Of a stretch of DNA of 64,000 nt, positions 1-11,600 are shown one piece after another. Numbering within the stretch: position 1 is the first letter of the stretch; every line of letters begins with the position of its first letter. Origin of the DNA: Climacium dendroides (taxonomy: Eukaryota > Streptophyta > Bryopsida > Hypnales > Climaciaceae); assembly GCA_950106755.1 (NCBI GenBank), contig OX467084.1, positions 6,634,001-6,698,000 on the forward strand. The letters run 5' to 3'. The notes below the pieces were generated by a model. That model did no database searches and was not told the origin of the DNA. It saw only the letters and a list, made by a program, of their open reading frames with translations. A program made the translations under genes and the position numbers.

Positions 1-497
1 CCATCCATTATGACTCGCAGTAGAATTCAATCTCTGACAGCAATGGCAAGCTTAACCTGTAAGGTCCATGATCGCACTTACAATATCTCCATCACTAGCC
101 TTTCATGTGACAATAGTGAAGGCTGCAGTGCGTGTCTCACGATTGCAAAAAACGAAACTCTGAAGTCCACAATACATACCTGTTGTATTACACATTCTAC
201 GGTCATACGTTCTGAACATGAGTCCTCAAGAAAACTATTTTCTTTCAAATCACTGAAGCCACAGTACTATTTAGCCACCAAATGCACTATTCCCCCAAAA
301 CCTAACAAAATACTCAAATAGCATCCTGTCCCCATTGCAGAATCCAGGCCCATATTTGATCAGAAGAGCATGCAACAAGCACACCAGTGATTGGAATTGA
401 ATGGATCCTACATTAGTTTACAACCCATTGTTACACTAAAACTTTAGTGCCTACTATATATGGTGGCAGCCCCGAATCAGATCATCTACCAGAAAGC
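1..497. other. No gene recognised; flank of the exon at 498-613
   Basis: Moderate GC compared with the AT-rich DNA further in. It lies immediately downstream of the minus-strand stop codon at 498-500, so it probably holds the 3' UTR of that gene. A 103-codon open frame on plus shows no family resemblance and I do not call it. Confidence 0.3.
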
Positions 498-613
498 TCA
501 GTCACTGTCTGAGTCGTAAGTGGCATGCCTCCCATCGTCGAAGTTCTGGTTCATCAGATTGTTGCCCTCAATGCCACCAAACTCCTCGTCATCATATCCT
601 TCCTGCGCTTCCA
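498..613 (-). CDS. C-terminal exon of an unidentified acidic protein
   Basis: Read on minus, this stretch gives 37 codons and a TGA stop (498-500). The peptide is strongly acidic and low in hydrophobics, with the segment YDDEEFGGIEGNN and an ending ATYDSDSD. It looks like a real protein tail rather than chance. A splice acceptor (CAACCAG) sits just upstream at 614-617 and an in-frame TAA lies beyond it, so the exon probably starts at 613, leaving a two-base split codon. Upstream exons should lie at 650-900, where candidates can be seen (for example around 730-760) but could not be joined in phase. I do not recognise the family. The DSD tail could be a casein kinase II target, which is inference. 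Confidence 0.4.
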
Positions 614-1030
614 CTGGTTGTTATATCCAGTAGATGTCAGCAACTTTGTGACTGATTATCATTGGAATACTGAACGCGAAAACGAGAGGCGAAATTACAC
701 GAGATTTCTCATTGATTGATGACCAGCGGTATCTCTGAACTGCGAATCATCTGCTGGCTAGAAATAGTTCATTTTTCACCTTCTCTCAGACACTGAGACA
801 GACGCTGCAAAGCTCAACGATCTACACTCCACGTGTCTATGGTTTCATTAAATGGAAAGATTTGGTCTGCAACGTAAATACAAACAATCCCTGCTACTTC
901 CACATCCTTGTAAAGCATGGCAAGTAGGATGGATTGCAGTCAAAAATCCTGAAAAATTCTTCACGCAGACGAAAACAACTTCCAAGTCCAAAGATCTCAA
1001 TCACATTGACAACAACATTCAACAGAAATA

Positions 1031-1047
1031 TTAGGGTTTAGGGTTTA
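1031..1047. promoter_or_regulatory. Double telobox (AAACCCTA on minus)
   Basis: Two and a half copies of the plant telomere unit TTTAGGG on plus, which read as AAACCCTAAACCCTA on minus. Teloboxes are common in promoters and 5' leaders of plant housekeeping genes. Here it follows a minus-strand TATA box by about 260 bp, so a leader or promoter position for the minus-strand gene ending at 498 is plausible. An interstitial telomere remnant is less likely because the run is so short. Confidence 0.4.
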
Positions 1048-1316
1048 TCAGCAAATCAACACAGGAACACCTTGCCTTGCCATTGCTTCACTTTCCTGGC
1101 TTAATGCCGAGCGCTCCACAAAAGCACTGGCGTGAGAACCAGCACTCCCTCCAGATTCATCCACTCGATTCTCAAGCGGAGCAAACGCTGTGAAGAGAGC
1201 TCTCGGAAAAACCCAAACCGATGATTGCAGAATGTCAATTCTGCCGAGAAAGGCTTCTCACTGCGACCCAATTAAACCATGTAGATGGTTGGAACAGAAT
1301 GGGCTCTATTTATAAG
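1048..1316 (-). promoter_or_regulatory. TATA box and possible 5' leader of a minus-strand gene
   Basis: On minus, CTTATAAATAG (1306-1316) is a near-ideal TATA box. About 50 bases downstream begins a 69-codon open frame (1257 to 1048) that lacks an early ATG, so it may be leader sequence rather than protein. The first ATG after the TATA box opens a two-codon upstream frame. The telobox follows directly. Whether this promoter drives the acidic-tailed protein at 498-613 is inference. Confidence 0.3.
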
Positions 1317-1405
1317 CAGAGAACTGTTGAATGGAGATTCTGGCATGGTGATGCGGTGCTTCAGTGATCTAGAAGATTCTGAGTGGAATCCCCGAGCATT
1401 GCAAG

Positions 1406-1578
1406 GCAGAGATGCCATTCTGAAAGGAAGACCCGCTTAATGAAGCCTGTGCAGTGACATAGAAAAGTTGTAATTGAGGCCTTTGTGGCAGGCTTCGCAA
1501 CAGTAGCTTGCTACAGCACAGTCATGCAACCCCATCCTCGCTTGGGGTGAAAAGAATGGGGATTACTCTCGTCATGCC
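1406..1578. repeat. Dispersed repeat, single copy related to 21238-21620
   Basis: The stretch from GGCAGAGATGCCAT through GTAGCTTGCTACA to ATGGGGATTACTC matches the segment at 21238-21450, which is partly tandemly duplicated there. The two loci share order and most bases but differ by indels, so this is an old dispersed repeat. It carries no coding frame. Confidence 0.6.
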
Positions 1579-1839
1579 AACTCTTTTGGGAAAGAGTTCT
1601 TAAGAAACTAACCGTTCTCTAACTAACTGCCAAATATGGTCGGAAGTTGGGCACCTCCAAATCTGCCGGTGAGTGACCTAGAACCACCATCATCACTCTT
1701 GGTACATCGTCAAAATCACTGCCATGTTTTTTTGCAAGGATGTTGAAGTAGGGAATTTTCTTCCAAAGAAACATGGCAAAATTTCCTACTTTCTGTACCA
1801 AAGTAGGGATTTTCTTCCAAGTAGGATATTTAATCATTC

Positions 1840-3690
1840 CTCAATCCTCATGCAATAAACTAATTACAAAATTTATTCTCTCCACTCTTAAAGACCACAA
1901 GGAATGAGATTCTTTCTAATTACACTCTCAAATCTTTTTAACTTATTTCTTTAGCTTTTTTTCCAAATTGTTATCATTTTTTAAAAATCTTTTTCTTTTT
2001 CTTTATTTTTTTCCCAAATTAGGCTTTAACAACAATCAGCTTTGGCTCCGAATTGGCCTTCACAACACGCAACAATATGGCATGACACTCCAAATTGGCT
2101 TGACATAATCGATCAATTACAATTTGGTTTATTAAGATTTTTTTCAACTACTAATGACCAATTTGGGATTTGATTCCTCTTCCATTGAGATATATGTAAT
2201 CTTGTTTACAACTCATCAATTTGATCAAATTTCTATAACTCACGCTTAATAGACAACTCACTCAATTCTTCTCACTCAACAAATCTGCTTCTTGTAATTA
2301 CCATCAACTCTTTCTTAACAATCCTATTTAGTTTATAATAAATAATTCTCAAGACAAAATGCACACAAATCTTCCAACTTGGTAACTATGAAAAATTACA
2401 ACTAACTCAATCTCAATATACACTCATTTATCTCCCACTTGGAATTAATCTCTTCACTCAACTAATGAGATCATATAAATTTTAGATCTTGCATAATTAT
2501 TCAAATTTTACCAAAAACAAATTACCCTACTTGAGACTTACAAATGCTCTCCCGTATCTAACTTGACACTTATTTGACTTGATTACTCTTCATTGTACTA
2601 AACTATTGATTTCACTACAGCCCAATTAGAAGAATTTCTTTTGAAGACATTACAAATATACAAATGCACTCACTACAACAACATCAAACAGTAAAACATT
2701 TAAATGCAATGAATATAACAATTCCAATTAGATATACATAACCATAACAATTAACCCAATTCCAAATTGGAATCACACATATATTCAACAGTACTTCACA
2801 ACTTAATTCCAATATTCTCATAACTCTAATTTGACCAACTTTACAACATACAAGCAACATTTCACACAACAATTATTTTTATGATATACATTACACTTAG
2901 TCCAACACTATAATCCAATTAAGCAACTTAATTTTCACAATATATTCAACACAACAAAATTATAAAATAATTTATTCAATGGCTGGATTTAAATTGGGCT
3001 CTCTCAACAATAGGGGGCCTTCCCCTCAAAACTCCCAACCTAATAGGAAGTAAAGCAGCCTATCAATTGACTCAACTAACAACCAACTAGGAAAAACAAC
3101 CATCCCACTTGGACTAATCCATACACATCTACATATTAACATATAAAAAGGCTAAACCACCAAATTGAAAACTAGGTTACAAAATAAACTAACCACACTT
3201 CAATTTGGTCAAATACAATGTTAAAAATACCAACTAGCTTCAAAAATTAAGAAAATAGCCAAATTTGGTTTATCACTAATTTCTAAAAAATATAGTAAAA
3301 AAAACCCTTTGGGATTAAACTAGAATTGAATACAACCATTGTAAAATTTGTAATAACCTATTGCATAAAAAATGCACTATTTTCTTTAGTTTAACTAAAT
3401 TGGATTAAAACTCAATAGTACTTCAAAACTTGAATGAAAAATTGCAAGCATCCACATCTAATATATTAAGTGCACAATATATGTCACAACCCACTATACT
3501 TATCCATAAAATTTGTACAAAGAAACAACAAATTTCAAGGAGAAAGCAACGAGCACCTGTAGCAACTAGACCAATGCATAAATGAGAGCTCATAACTTTC
3601 AACACGGAGAAGCGGAGCAGCAACAACAAGGAAGAAGCGAATGCTAAAAGCAGTAGAGAAAAAAGTTTACACAAATCCTAACATGGACGG
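1840..3690. repeat. Decayed dispersed repeat, family A (copy 1)
   Basis: AT-rich, gene-free sequence with unusually many CCAA/TTGG words (such as CCAAATTGG and CCAACTTGG). Two other window segments share the same run of phrases: 49080-49930 (both have a CTCAACAAT... segment after a TTGGG phrase) and 60470-61760 (both have ...CACAAGG...TTCTTTC...CTTTAAT/GCTTT...CCAAATTG). I read these as three old copies of one element, most likely a dead retroelement. No reverse transcriptase, integrase or LTR can be seen. Confidence 0.4.
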
Positions 3691-3725
3691 CGACCAATGG
3701 TCCAAAAAATAACTCGCAGAAGGCT

Positions 3726-3858
3726 GATTACGCAATGGAACGTCCGTTGGATTGTAATTTGTCATTCCTTGCTCCCGGCTCCCGCCGCTCATTGGGAACG
3801 GCATATTACAATCCACAATGCACCTCCCAACGGCTGTTCCATATTACGCACCGTCGTT
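3726..3858. repeat. Imperfect inverted repeat, about 133 bp
   Basis: The left arm TTACGCAATGGAACGTCCGTT and the right arm, read on the opposite strand as TGCGTAATATGGAACAGCCG, are related, as are GGATTGTAAT and its complement ATTACAATCC further in. The arms differ by small indels, so this is a decayed foldback element or a regulatory dyad, not a fresh MITE. Confidence 0.4.
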
Positions 3859-3860
3859 TA

Positions 3861-5660
3861 TGGGTTAACACAAGTCACAGTCAGTGAACTCACCTTGCTT
3901 TGCGTAACTAACGACACCACGAGTACAAGAAGCATCGAGGAATAGAATATTCCAAAGATTCCTCACCACAGCTCCACCACGAACAACTAACCGAATCCTG
4001 CATCCAGAATCACGAATATGCATCATGCACAGCACCAGCTTCATTTCATGGCTAGTCGTGATCGTGACTAATTGACAAACGGAAGCCTCCTCAACATGTG
4101 CACACCAATCCTTGGCCGATTTCGCCACGCTTTGAGCTCTCCATCAATCTGCTTGTTGGTTTCGTTCTTGAGAAGCAAGCATATGCCATTCCAAGAGCCA
4201 CAAGCAGTCTCTATCCATCGACTGAGTGATAAATTATACATTATCAAGCAGAATGATGCCTCGGCAGTTGGGCATCATATTGATCCACAGCCACATCATA
4301 CATTTCGGACCTGGGCATCATCCAAAACTTATTCTCGAAAAGAATGCCTCGCTAGGGGAGCCTGATCGACCTCTACTTAATGTCCGCGCAGCTCACAGCA
4401 AAACTCTCAGTGATCGAGAGTGCGGGGCGAGCGTTACTACCGGCCATCAGTAATTCTTGCGCTACCTAGCGGTAATGCGAGCTCCTGCTTTTCAATTGTT
4501 GTTGTCCGAGGCATTGCTTTGAGTTGGCTGGTACGTAGGAATTCAATTTATTCAACGGAAGGGGCCATTTGCAATCAGCTTTTTAAATTTTCAATGGTTT
4601 ACTCTGAGCTATTGGTTTGCAGTGATTCTGTAACGATAATATGCAATTGTTAGGCGATGCTTCGTGAATTTTTTCTCTGCTTAAGTTATTATGCATTTGT
4701 TTGTTTGCAAGCAATTGCTTAGATTTGCAATGATTTCCCGTTCGCTTTTTCTCTCCCCATGGCACTGATCGACGTAGCAGAAGTTTAACTAATCGACTCT
4801 GCAAAAAATGCCTGATTGTGTATCGTAGAGCAATCGAACATGCGTCAATTAGTTTCCGTGCCTTGATGCTTTTATCTGCTTTTTGTTGCAATGGCTTTTC
4901 ATTGCTTGATATTTAGAATTAAGTTACGTTGATTGTAAGAAAAGTAGAGTCTTTTGCCACCCGCTTCTAGCCATGGTTAACTTGTATTACTGATGACTCT
5001 GGGAGGCTTATCCTAACCCTTGTTTCCATTACGGGAATGTCGGAACTTTTCCAATTGATTTAATTTGCACTAGGAACAGGAGATTCACGCAGGGAAAAGC
5101 ACGAAACAGGAAAAACCAGCGGCACAAATTTTCCTTGCTGCCAAACTGTAATCCGGGAGAGACAAGGAATCCGGGAACGAACCATCTGGAGTCAATAATC
5201 TCCCTGGGGTTGCGCTTGTTAGGCACTGGTTCCACCGTCATTACTGATGTTTTCTAATTTTTGCGAAGGTCACTAGTACGGAAGGCTTTTATATATAATT
5301 TATAAATTTATTGCAACTGTTGTTTTAGTGACATTGGAATGACCGGATGTCAGAAATCTAAAAGAAATTGGCATGGTTTAGTATAACACTGCAATCTATT
5401 TGCAACTATTTGAGATTGCAATAATTATTGTATCAGTTGTCATAGATTGCATTGTTTCCGTGCCCAAGACGTACTTTTGCAACAAGTTTGCACGCAGCCA
5501 CTTTTTGCAAAAGATTCGTAATAGATTCGTAAAAGATTCGTTTGCTTTTAAAGACGCACGGAACTGTTGCTACAAAACCATTGCAATTCATCATCAATTA
5601 CAATAATTGATGATGTGTTGCAACTGCTCTTCAGCTTCCTCTTACAGTGGGTTGACTTGC
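3861..5660. other. Intergenic, no supported gene
   Basis: GC is somewhat higher than in the surrounding repeats. On minus, a 57-codon open frame from an ATG at 4241 to a TAG at 4068-4070 contains WNGICLLLKNETNKQID. It reads protein-like but matches no family I know and overlaps a second open frame (4128-3865) that ends in a good donor (AAG|GTGAGT). Fragments of an old gene are possible. The stretch 5400-5600 is rich in TTGCAA words. Confidence 0.3.
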
Positions 5661-5661
5661 A

Positions 5662-5673
5662 TTTATATTATAT
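5662..5673 (+). promoter_or_regulatory. Possible TATA box for the S-protein gene
   Basis: TTTATATTATAT lies about 240 bases upstream of the start codon. It is the best TATA-like word in the 300 bases upstream, implying a leader of roughly 210 bases. This is positional evidence only. Confidence 0.25.
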
Positions 5674-5914
5674 CCCTTGAACGTCAATTTCGTGAAATGG
5701 ACGGAATTCAATTCCGCTCTTTCCGATCGGGGCGTGCGGCCTTAAACATAAATCTAAGTGTGTTTTTTCGAGTTTTTGGTCATTATTTTCGGCGACCAAT
5801 TTCACGCAAATTAACGAACCAGTTGACGGCTATCGTGTTGCATGTTGTGCATGGCAGATTGAAACCAACCAACCCAGATTGCAACCCAATCAGTTCGATC
5901 GAGCGTCGATCAAC

Positions 5915-6361
5915 ATGGCTACAATAGTCAGGCCTCCTCGTGCGGCCGGTCTCGTCATTCTGTTCTTATTGATCCTGCTGTCGACGTCCGCCCCCATCCC
6001 CGCCTCGGCGCTTCGTTTCCACCGTCAACACATGTCCGTCAACATCCTGAACGCGCTCCCGAACGCACCTCTGCAGTTCCACTGCCAGTCGCGCGACGAC
6101 AACCTGGGCGTGAAGCTTTTGCAGCCCGGCCATTGGTTCGGGTGGGGCTTCGAGGCCAACGTGCTGGGCACCACGCTGTTCTGGTGCGACTTCGTGTCGG
6201 GGTCGCGGTCGCAGAGCTTCACGGTGTTCCAGGACATCGGGATTTGGGGGAAGAAGTCGAGACCGTGCAGGCAGTGCGTGTGGGTGGTGAGGCCCGATGG
6301 CTTTTTTCGGTCCGAGAATGGAGGGCAGGCGCCGGGGACCAAAGTGTACGACTGGAAGTAG
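5915..6361 (+). CDS. S1-type self-incompatibility protein homologue (secreted)
   Basis: 148 aa, intronless. Family: plant self-incompatibility S1 (Self-incompat_S1, SPH proteins), small secreted proteins; poppy PrsS is the founding ligand, while roles of most homologues are unknown. Residues about 9-31 form a hydrophobic signal peptide (GLVILFLLILLSTSAPIPASA), so the product should enter the secretory pathway. The mature part shows the family pattern in order: HCQSRDDNLG, HWFGWGFEAN, TTLFWCDF, FTVFQD, CRQCVWVVRPDGFF. All four conserved cysteines (in HCQ, FWCDF, and the CRQC pair) are present, so it looks functional. The start is the first ATG in frame with the signal peptide (AACATGG context). 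The coding part is much more GC-rich than its flanks. An AATAAA follows at 6478. The long antisense open frames here are its shadows. Confidence 0.92.
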   Translation: MATIVRPPRAAGLVILFLLILLSTSAPIPASALRFHRQHMSVNILNALPNAPLQFHCQSRDDNLGVKLLQPGHWFGWGFEANVLGTTLFWCDFVSGSRSQSFTVFQDIGIWGKKSRPCRQCVWVVRPDGFFRSENGGQAPGTKVYDWK

Positions 6362-6477
6362 CCAGTACGTCGAACTAAGGAATGAATTCCACTTCATATT
6401 TCATTAATTGATACGTACGAGCCATATATGTATGGTGTATTGATTAATTGAGGAGTGGTTCCACCAACTTGGGCATC

Positions 6478-6483
6478 AATAAA
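6478..6483 (+). terminator. Polyadenylation signal AATAAA
   Basis: Canonical AATAAA 117 bases after the stop codon of the S-protein gene, followed within about 50 bases by T/G-rich sequence. Suitable spacing for the 3' end of a short plant mRNA. Confidence 0.5.
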
Positions 6484-7635
6484 ACTCGATCACTGGCATA
6501 TATACTGCTGGTGATTTTCAGTTGTGTAAACCTCAATCATGTTTTCTATGGAACTGCTTATCGTGCATTCTTTTGATGTATTTCGGTGAATGTTTTGTTG
6601 GATCTTTGAGTGTCCCATGCGCTCACCTCCACGAAGATTATTTTGACTTCTTGTTGTCTTAATTCTCACTATACAGTATACGGTTCTGTTTGCTACGAGT
6701 TTTCTGTTAGCAATCCACAGGAATCACAGCATATCGTAGTTAGAACTTTCTTTGAACTGCCTATCAAACGGTACTTCTTTTATAAGCAGGTCACACAGAT
6801 ATAGATCTTTCATACAGAAAATGTCCCGCCGCCTTTTAATTAAAGCAATGAGAAATTTGGCGTTCCACCTTCAGGGGAGAAAACAAAAATGAATAATGAA
6901 ATGATATAAGTGAGGCAACCCATTTCTAACCACTCAAGCAATACACGTACCTGCAAGGCATGTTTCAACATGTTTCAACAGTGGTGAAATTTTCTCATGT
7001 GCACAAATAGAGTTCATAAGGTTTCCATAATTTTTCAACATTTTTATTTTTCCAAAATATAATTACTGTGAATTTCTTAGTTGAAGATTCCGTTCCAACC
7101 ATGCTTGTTATATAGACCTTCCTATTTTTTGACCAAAGGTTGGTTGCAAAATTGAGAGTCTTATAGCCAATCATGATGCACCATAACTACGCTAGGATCT
7201 ATGCCATAATTAATCGCTGCTAATCACCCATGCATAAAATTACACCATTCTATAGTGCTAAAATGGGTCGTTGATCAGGAATGGATTGCCTCCCATAATA
7301 CAAAATTAAGTCTCAATGTAGTGACCATTCATAGATACTCCTTTATCCACACTACATACTTCAAAGTTTGTAGATTGTATTGGATATATGCCAATGCAAT
7401 TTTTTTCTCTTTTGAAACAAATGAAACAAATTCAATTGCAAAAAGAGAAAATACAAAGTTGTTAGGGACTTAGGGGAACCAAGACAGATAGGACAGACAA
7501 GGACTACATTAGACTGACCAATAAGAAGGCAAGTGATATAGAGTGTAGTGTAGGGAAAGGCAACTAGGTCGGCTACTCGGTGAAGTCTTGCCATGCCACA
7601 AAGTCTTTTATAGGAGCTAAACAATCAATGTAATT
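6484..7635. repeat. Intergenic; contains a family B repeat (about 6960-7230)
   Basis: No gene seen. The part at about 6960-7230 (TTTTTCCAAAATATAATTACTGTGAA, then GAAGATTCC, then GGTTGGTTGCAAAATTGA, then CAATCATGATGCACCA) recurs at 12900-13160 and, on the other strand, at 55050-55340 and 55640-55950. It ends just before the CACTA insertion at 7636. Confidence 0.5.
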
Positions 7636-8607
7636 CACTAGAAGAAAAACGTGTCCATTGCAACCCACTGAGATGCGACTATGTGTCCTATACAACTGAG
7701 ATGCGATTGTAGCCCTCTGTATTTACACCAAATTTCACGTGTATGTAGTTGTAGTCGCAAAGTAGTCGGAAAATGAAGAATAGGATTACGATATTGTAAC
7801 AGAAGAACTGACATGAGGTATTCTACATCCAGTATTCATCGCAGTTATCCATGTGGACAACTATCCGCGAAGTAGAGTTCACCGTGGAAAAATGCAATCG
7901 CTTTGATTACAGGCTGCAACTAAAAACTAGAAGATTGCAACTTAGAAATGACTCAAATGCAACTAAGAATCAACTATAATGCAACTAGAATCCGACTACA
8001 GTGCAACTAAAAAACGATTCAAATGCAACTAGAGAACAAGTGCAATGCAACTAGAACATGACTGAAAATCGATTCAATTGTCCCATATCGATTGTCAAGA
8101 ATACCATCAGCTTGAACAGATAAGAATGGTAAGTTATAGCATTCTTGTGTAATGAATTTTGATAGTGAAATTCTAATATTTATATATTTTGTAGATTTTT
8201 ACACTTTGTAGATTTCTACAATTTGTAGATTTCTATAATCTACAACTCTATAAATTATAACCAAGTCGCAAACCAGTTGTATGTCAATCGCAAACGAGTT
8301 GCACATCAATCGCAAACGAGTTGCACATCAATCGCAAACTAGTTGCAAACCAGTTGTATGTCAATTGCAAACCAGTTGCACACAAATAAATGAAATAACT
8401 TCCACATCAGCAACCACGTCACAGCAATTTATCGACGAAGTTCTTCATTGCCTATCGAATGACAAACAACCTCACGACTACAGTGCAACTCATGCGACTT
8501 GTCCACTACGACTGCGGACTCCAGAATATCACCAAGTCGCAAACGTCCGATACGACTACAAACCAGTCGCAAACCACAGTCGCAAAACCCTGTTTTTTCT
8601 TCTAGTG
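7636..8607. mobile_element. Non-autonomous CACTA element, 972 bp
   Basis: Starts CACTAGAAGAAAAA and ends in its exact complement (14 of 14 bases). It is flanked on both sides by ATT (7633-7635 and 8608-8610), the 3 bp target duplication expected of CACTA transposons. Inside the left half, ATGCAACTA or close variants recur about every 20-35 bases (7900-8060). The right half carries GTTGCA/GTCGCAAAC words in the other orientation (8265-8390, 8535-8585). Such subterminal arrays are the transposase-binding sites in En/Spm elements. No transposase is encoded; a 125-codon frame at 8281-8658 runs through the repeats and past the element end, so it is not called. Confidence 0.88.
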
Positions 8608-8610
8608 ATT

Positions 8611-10149
8611 GTCAGTTGTCCTTCTAATGTCTTAAGAGTCAAAGATTACTTGGTGTAGTTTGAATTTTATTCCTTACATTCTCATATTAGTTATGTGTAA
8701 GATCCGATGGTTAGATGTGCAAAAAAAATGATTTCTAAAGTTTTTTATTCTTTATAATAGAAACTATGGTAGTTTTGAATATTTTTTGGGTGAAAAAAGG
8801 CCTTAATCCTTTAGGTTGGGTTAATGATGCAAGAGACTACTCAAACTTATCACATTGGATAGTTCAAGGTCATCTAAGAGGTCATCTAATAGCCTGGACA
8901 ACTAGATAAACCAAATGAGACAAATTGATAGTCTATACGACTTTAATTTTTGAAGACTTGAATTTATTTTTAAATAAGTTTTTTTTACTATGATTTACGT
9001 TTATTGCGTGACATGGCATGGGTGTATAATCCATACTAGAATCAGGAGGCAAACGTAACAAGTGAGGACGTTTGGTATAGATGGATATATCTTTATTTGG
9101 GCATGGGCACATGCGTTGGCAATTTAGAATGCCTGGGTGTGGATGTCTGTCTAAGTGCAGTGAAAATGTTGTTGCACAAGTGTAGACTTAGTAGGCTAGC
9201 AATGTAGAATGGCTAGGCACAAACGTGTAGGTGAAGGTAGAAACTAAGGTGGCCTTGAGATGTGGACTCTAAGATAGGGCATAAATGCAAGGACTTGAAG
9301 TTTATTAAAAACCTTGATGTGTTTTAGGATTTCAAATGGGTAGGATGTAGATGCAAGCTGAGTATGGAGTAGACTTTGTGTGCTTAGATAGGGATTCTTT
9401 TGGGCCTTTTACATTGAATTTGGCATAAGATTCTTTTTTTCCAAAAAAGTAGGCTATGTTTTATTGTAAGTAGCTCATATTTCCATATATGGAGAATTTA
9501 ATTAAAAATGGCAATATTCCACATGCCATTTACATGAGTCAAGAGTACATACGACAACGATTCTCAAGCATGTCAACCTCATAGATGTGCCAATTTTGTC
9601 CCTAACAAGTCCAAATTGCAACACAACTTCCATGTTTCTTCACCCCTTGTCATCTTTCTATGAATTTCTTTCATTTTGTAGTCCCCCTTTGTGCCATTTT
9701 TAGGGAATAATCCCCATTTTAATAAAATTTTCCATTATCTTTTTAGATCGTCACATATATAGATATTAAATAGCCACATTAAAAATTTAATCTCATCAAA
9801 TTTGTAAATGAATTGAGCAAAAAATTTCTACTCTCATAGCCTGAAATAGAATAGGTTATTTTGCCACAAATATTTGCCAATTCAATTATCAAATTGGACA
9901 CAAGAAATTAGGAGGATGGCACTTGAGTCATTTTTTCTTTTTCTTTCTTGGGTACTTGGAGTTATTTCCTAACAAAGACTTGCCAATTTAATTATTGAAT
10001 TAGACATGGGGGATTAGGAGGGAGGCCACTTGAAGTATTTATTATTTTTCTTTGGAGCAAAAGATTATTTCTTTACAAGAATTATCTAGTTTAATTGATG
10101 GATGAGGGTTTTAGAAAACCCAAATGGGTAGAAGATATGCATCCCTATA
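8611..10149. other. Intergenic, no gene seen
   Basis: AT-rich sequence without convincing open frames. 9640-10100 repeats the phrase TTGCCA(A)TT(C/T)AATTAT(C/T)(A/G)AATT twice, about 115 bases apart, and may be the left fringe of the decayed tandem array that follows. Confidence 0.4.
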
Positions 10150-11600
10150 TTGGGCCTTTCCTAAAAAATTTCAAAAAATCATAGACTTTATATGGCTAAT
10201 AATTTCCTAACTATAATTGATAAGATAGGCACATTCCATGCCAAGTTAAGCCATCAAATTAATAGAACCATAAATTTTCAAGGAAATCATAGACTTTACA
10301 TGTAATGATTATGATTTTCAAATTTTAATTGATAAGATAGGTACCCCCAAAGTAAAGCCATCAAATCAACAAGACTCTTCAAGTCTAAAAAACACACAAA
10401 CTAATATTTTTGAAACTTTAATTGATAAGATAGGGGGTCAAACTACAATAAAAGGTACCAATACCAATACTTTGCTAAAACTAGGTCAAGAGTCCTTTTC
10501 TAAACTTCAAAAACTTTAAATTAGTTTGATGTTTTCATTTTTTAAATAATTTTATGGATGAATAGTATTGAAATGCATCCTTTTAATAAATTGAAGAAAA
10601 AAATCCATACATAAAATCCTCAAAAGGGCATAAACTAATAGTTGCAAGGCTAAATTTATTATCTATATTATAATATAACACTTTACAAGGATATTTTTAT
10701 CCAAAATTTTTATACTTTTCAAGCATACAACTATTAAAAAGTATTTTTAGTGATTAAATCTTGGACACAAAATTAAACCTTTTTTCTACCATTAAAAGAC
10801 CTTGCATGTTCACATCAAAACTTCAATTTCAACTATAGTAAAGAATTTTTTATTCATCAAAAAATAAACATTAGGCTAACATGACTTGAATTACTAGTAA
10901 AAAGGACTAAACTATAATACCATAATTAATAGATTAGCTTTTAAAAAGATAATATCTAAAAAAAATTGCATTGCAAATTTTACTAGGCTTGACCCTTTTT
11001 TTAGTACCTTGAGTGTGATTTGACTCATAGGCACTTCTAGAAGTTAAACTATCAAATCAACAAGGATCTAAAATTTTCCAAAGAAATCATACATTTAATA
11101 GTACTAATAATTTCCATACTAAAATTGATAAAATAGGCACTATGTAAGTTACTCCATCAAATCAATAGTGAAGGCTCTAAAAATTCCCAAAGAAATCATA
11201 GACTTAATAGTACTAATAGTTTTCAAACTAGGATTGATAAGATAGGCATTACCTAAGTTATGCCATCAAATCAATAGAGCTATAAGTTTCTCTAAAGAAA
11301 TCATAGACAATACATGACTAAATAAATGATTTCCAAATTTTTAATTGATAAATAGGTATTCCCACAATAGAGCCATCAAATTAGCAACGCTCTTAAATTC
11401 TCAAAGAAATCATAGACTATCTAAGAATTTTCAAACTTTAATTGATAAGATAGATACTTCTTCAAGTTAAACCACGTAACAAATCAACAAGGCTCTAGAA
11501 ACATTTCCAAAAAAATCATAGACAAGTTAAGAGTACTAATAATTTCCAAACTATTATTGATAAGACTCATATCTTAAGTAAGGCCAACAAATCAACAAAG
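10150..11600. repeat. Decayed tandem array, about 105-118 bp unit
   Basis: Two marker phrases alternate: AAATCATAGAC (near 10168, 10285, 11084, 11199, 11304, 11408, 11514) and ATTGATAAGATAGG (near 10209, 10329, 10420, 11120, 11234, 11343, 11440, 11555). Between them lie variants of CCATCAAATCAA and CTAATAATTTCCAAACT. Spacing within a block is 104-120 bases. The array is in two blocks, 10150-10440 and 11040-11600, separated by about 600 bases of other sequence. Units differ at many sites, so it is an old satellite or minisatellite relic. Confidence 0.7.

Noticed and set aside
1031..1047. Chromosome-end telomere sequence
   Set aside because: Only two and a half units; a promoter telobox is the simpler reading.
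5966..6397. 143-codon antisense open frame over the S-protein gene
   Set aside because: Shadow of a GC-rich coding exon; the plus strand has the signal peptide and the family motifs.
7900..8390. Regularly spaced short repeats that could suggest a CRISPR array
   Set aside because: Repeats are only 8-9 bases, irregularly spaced, and lie within a CACTA element with matching ends and target duplication.
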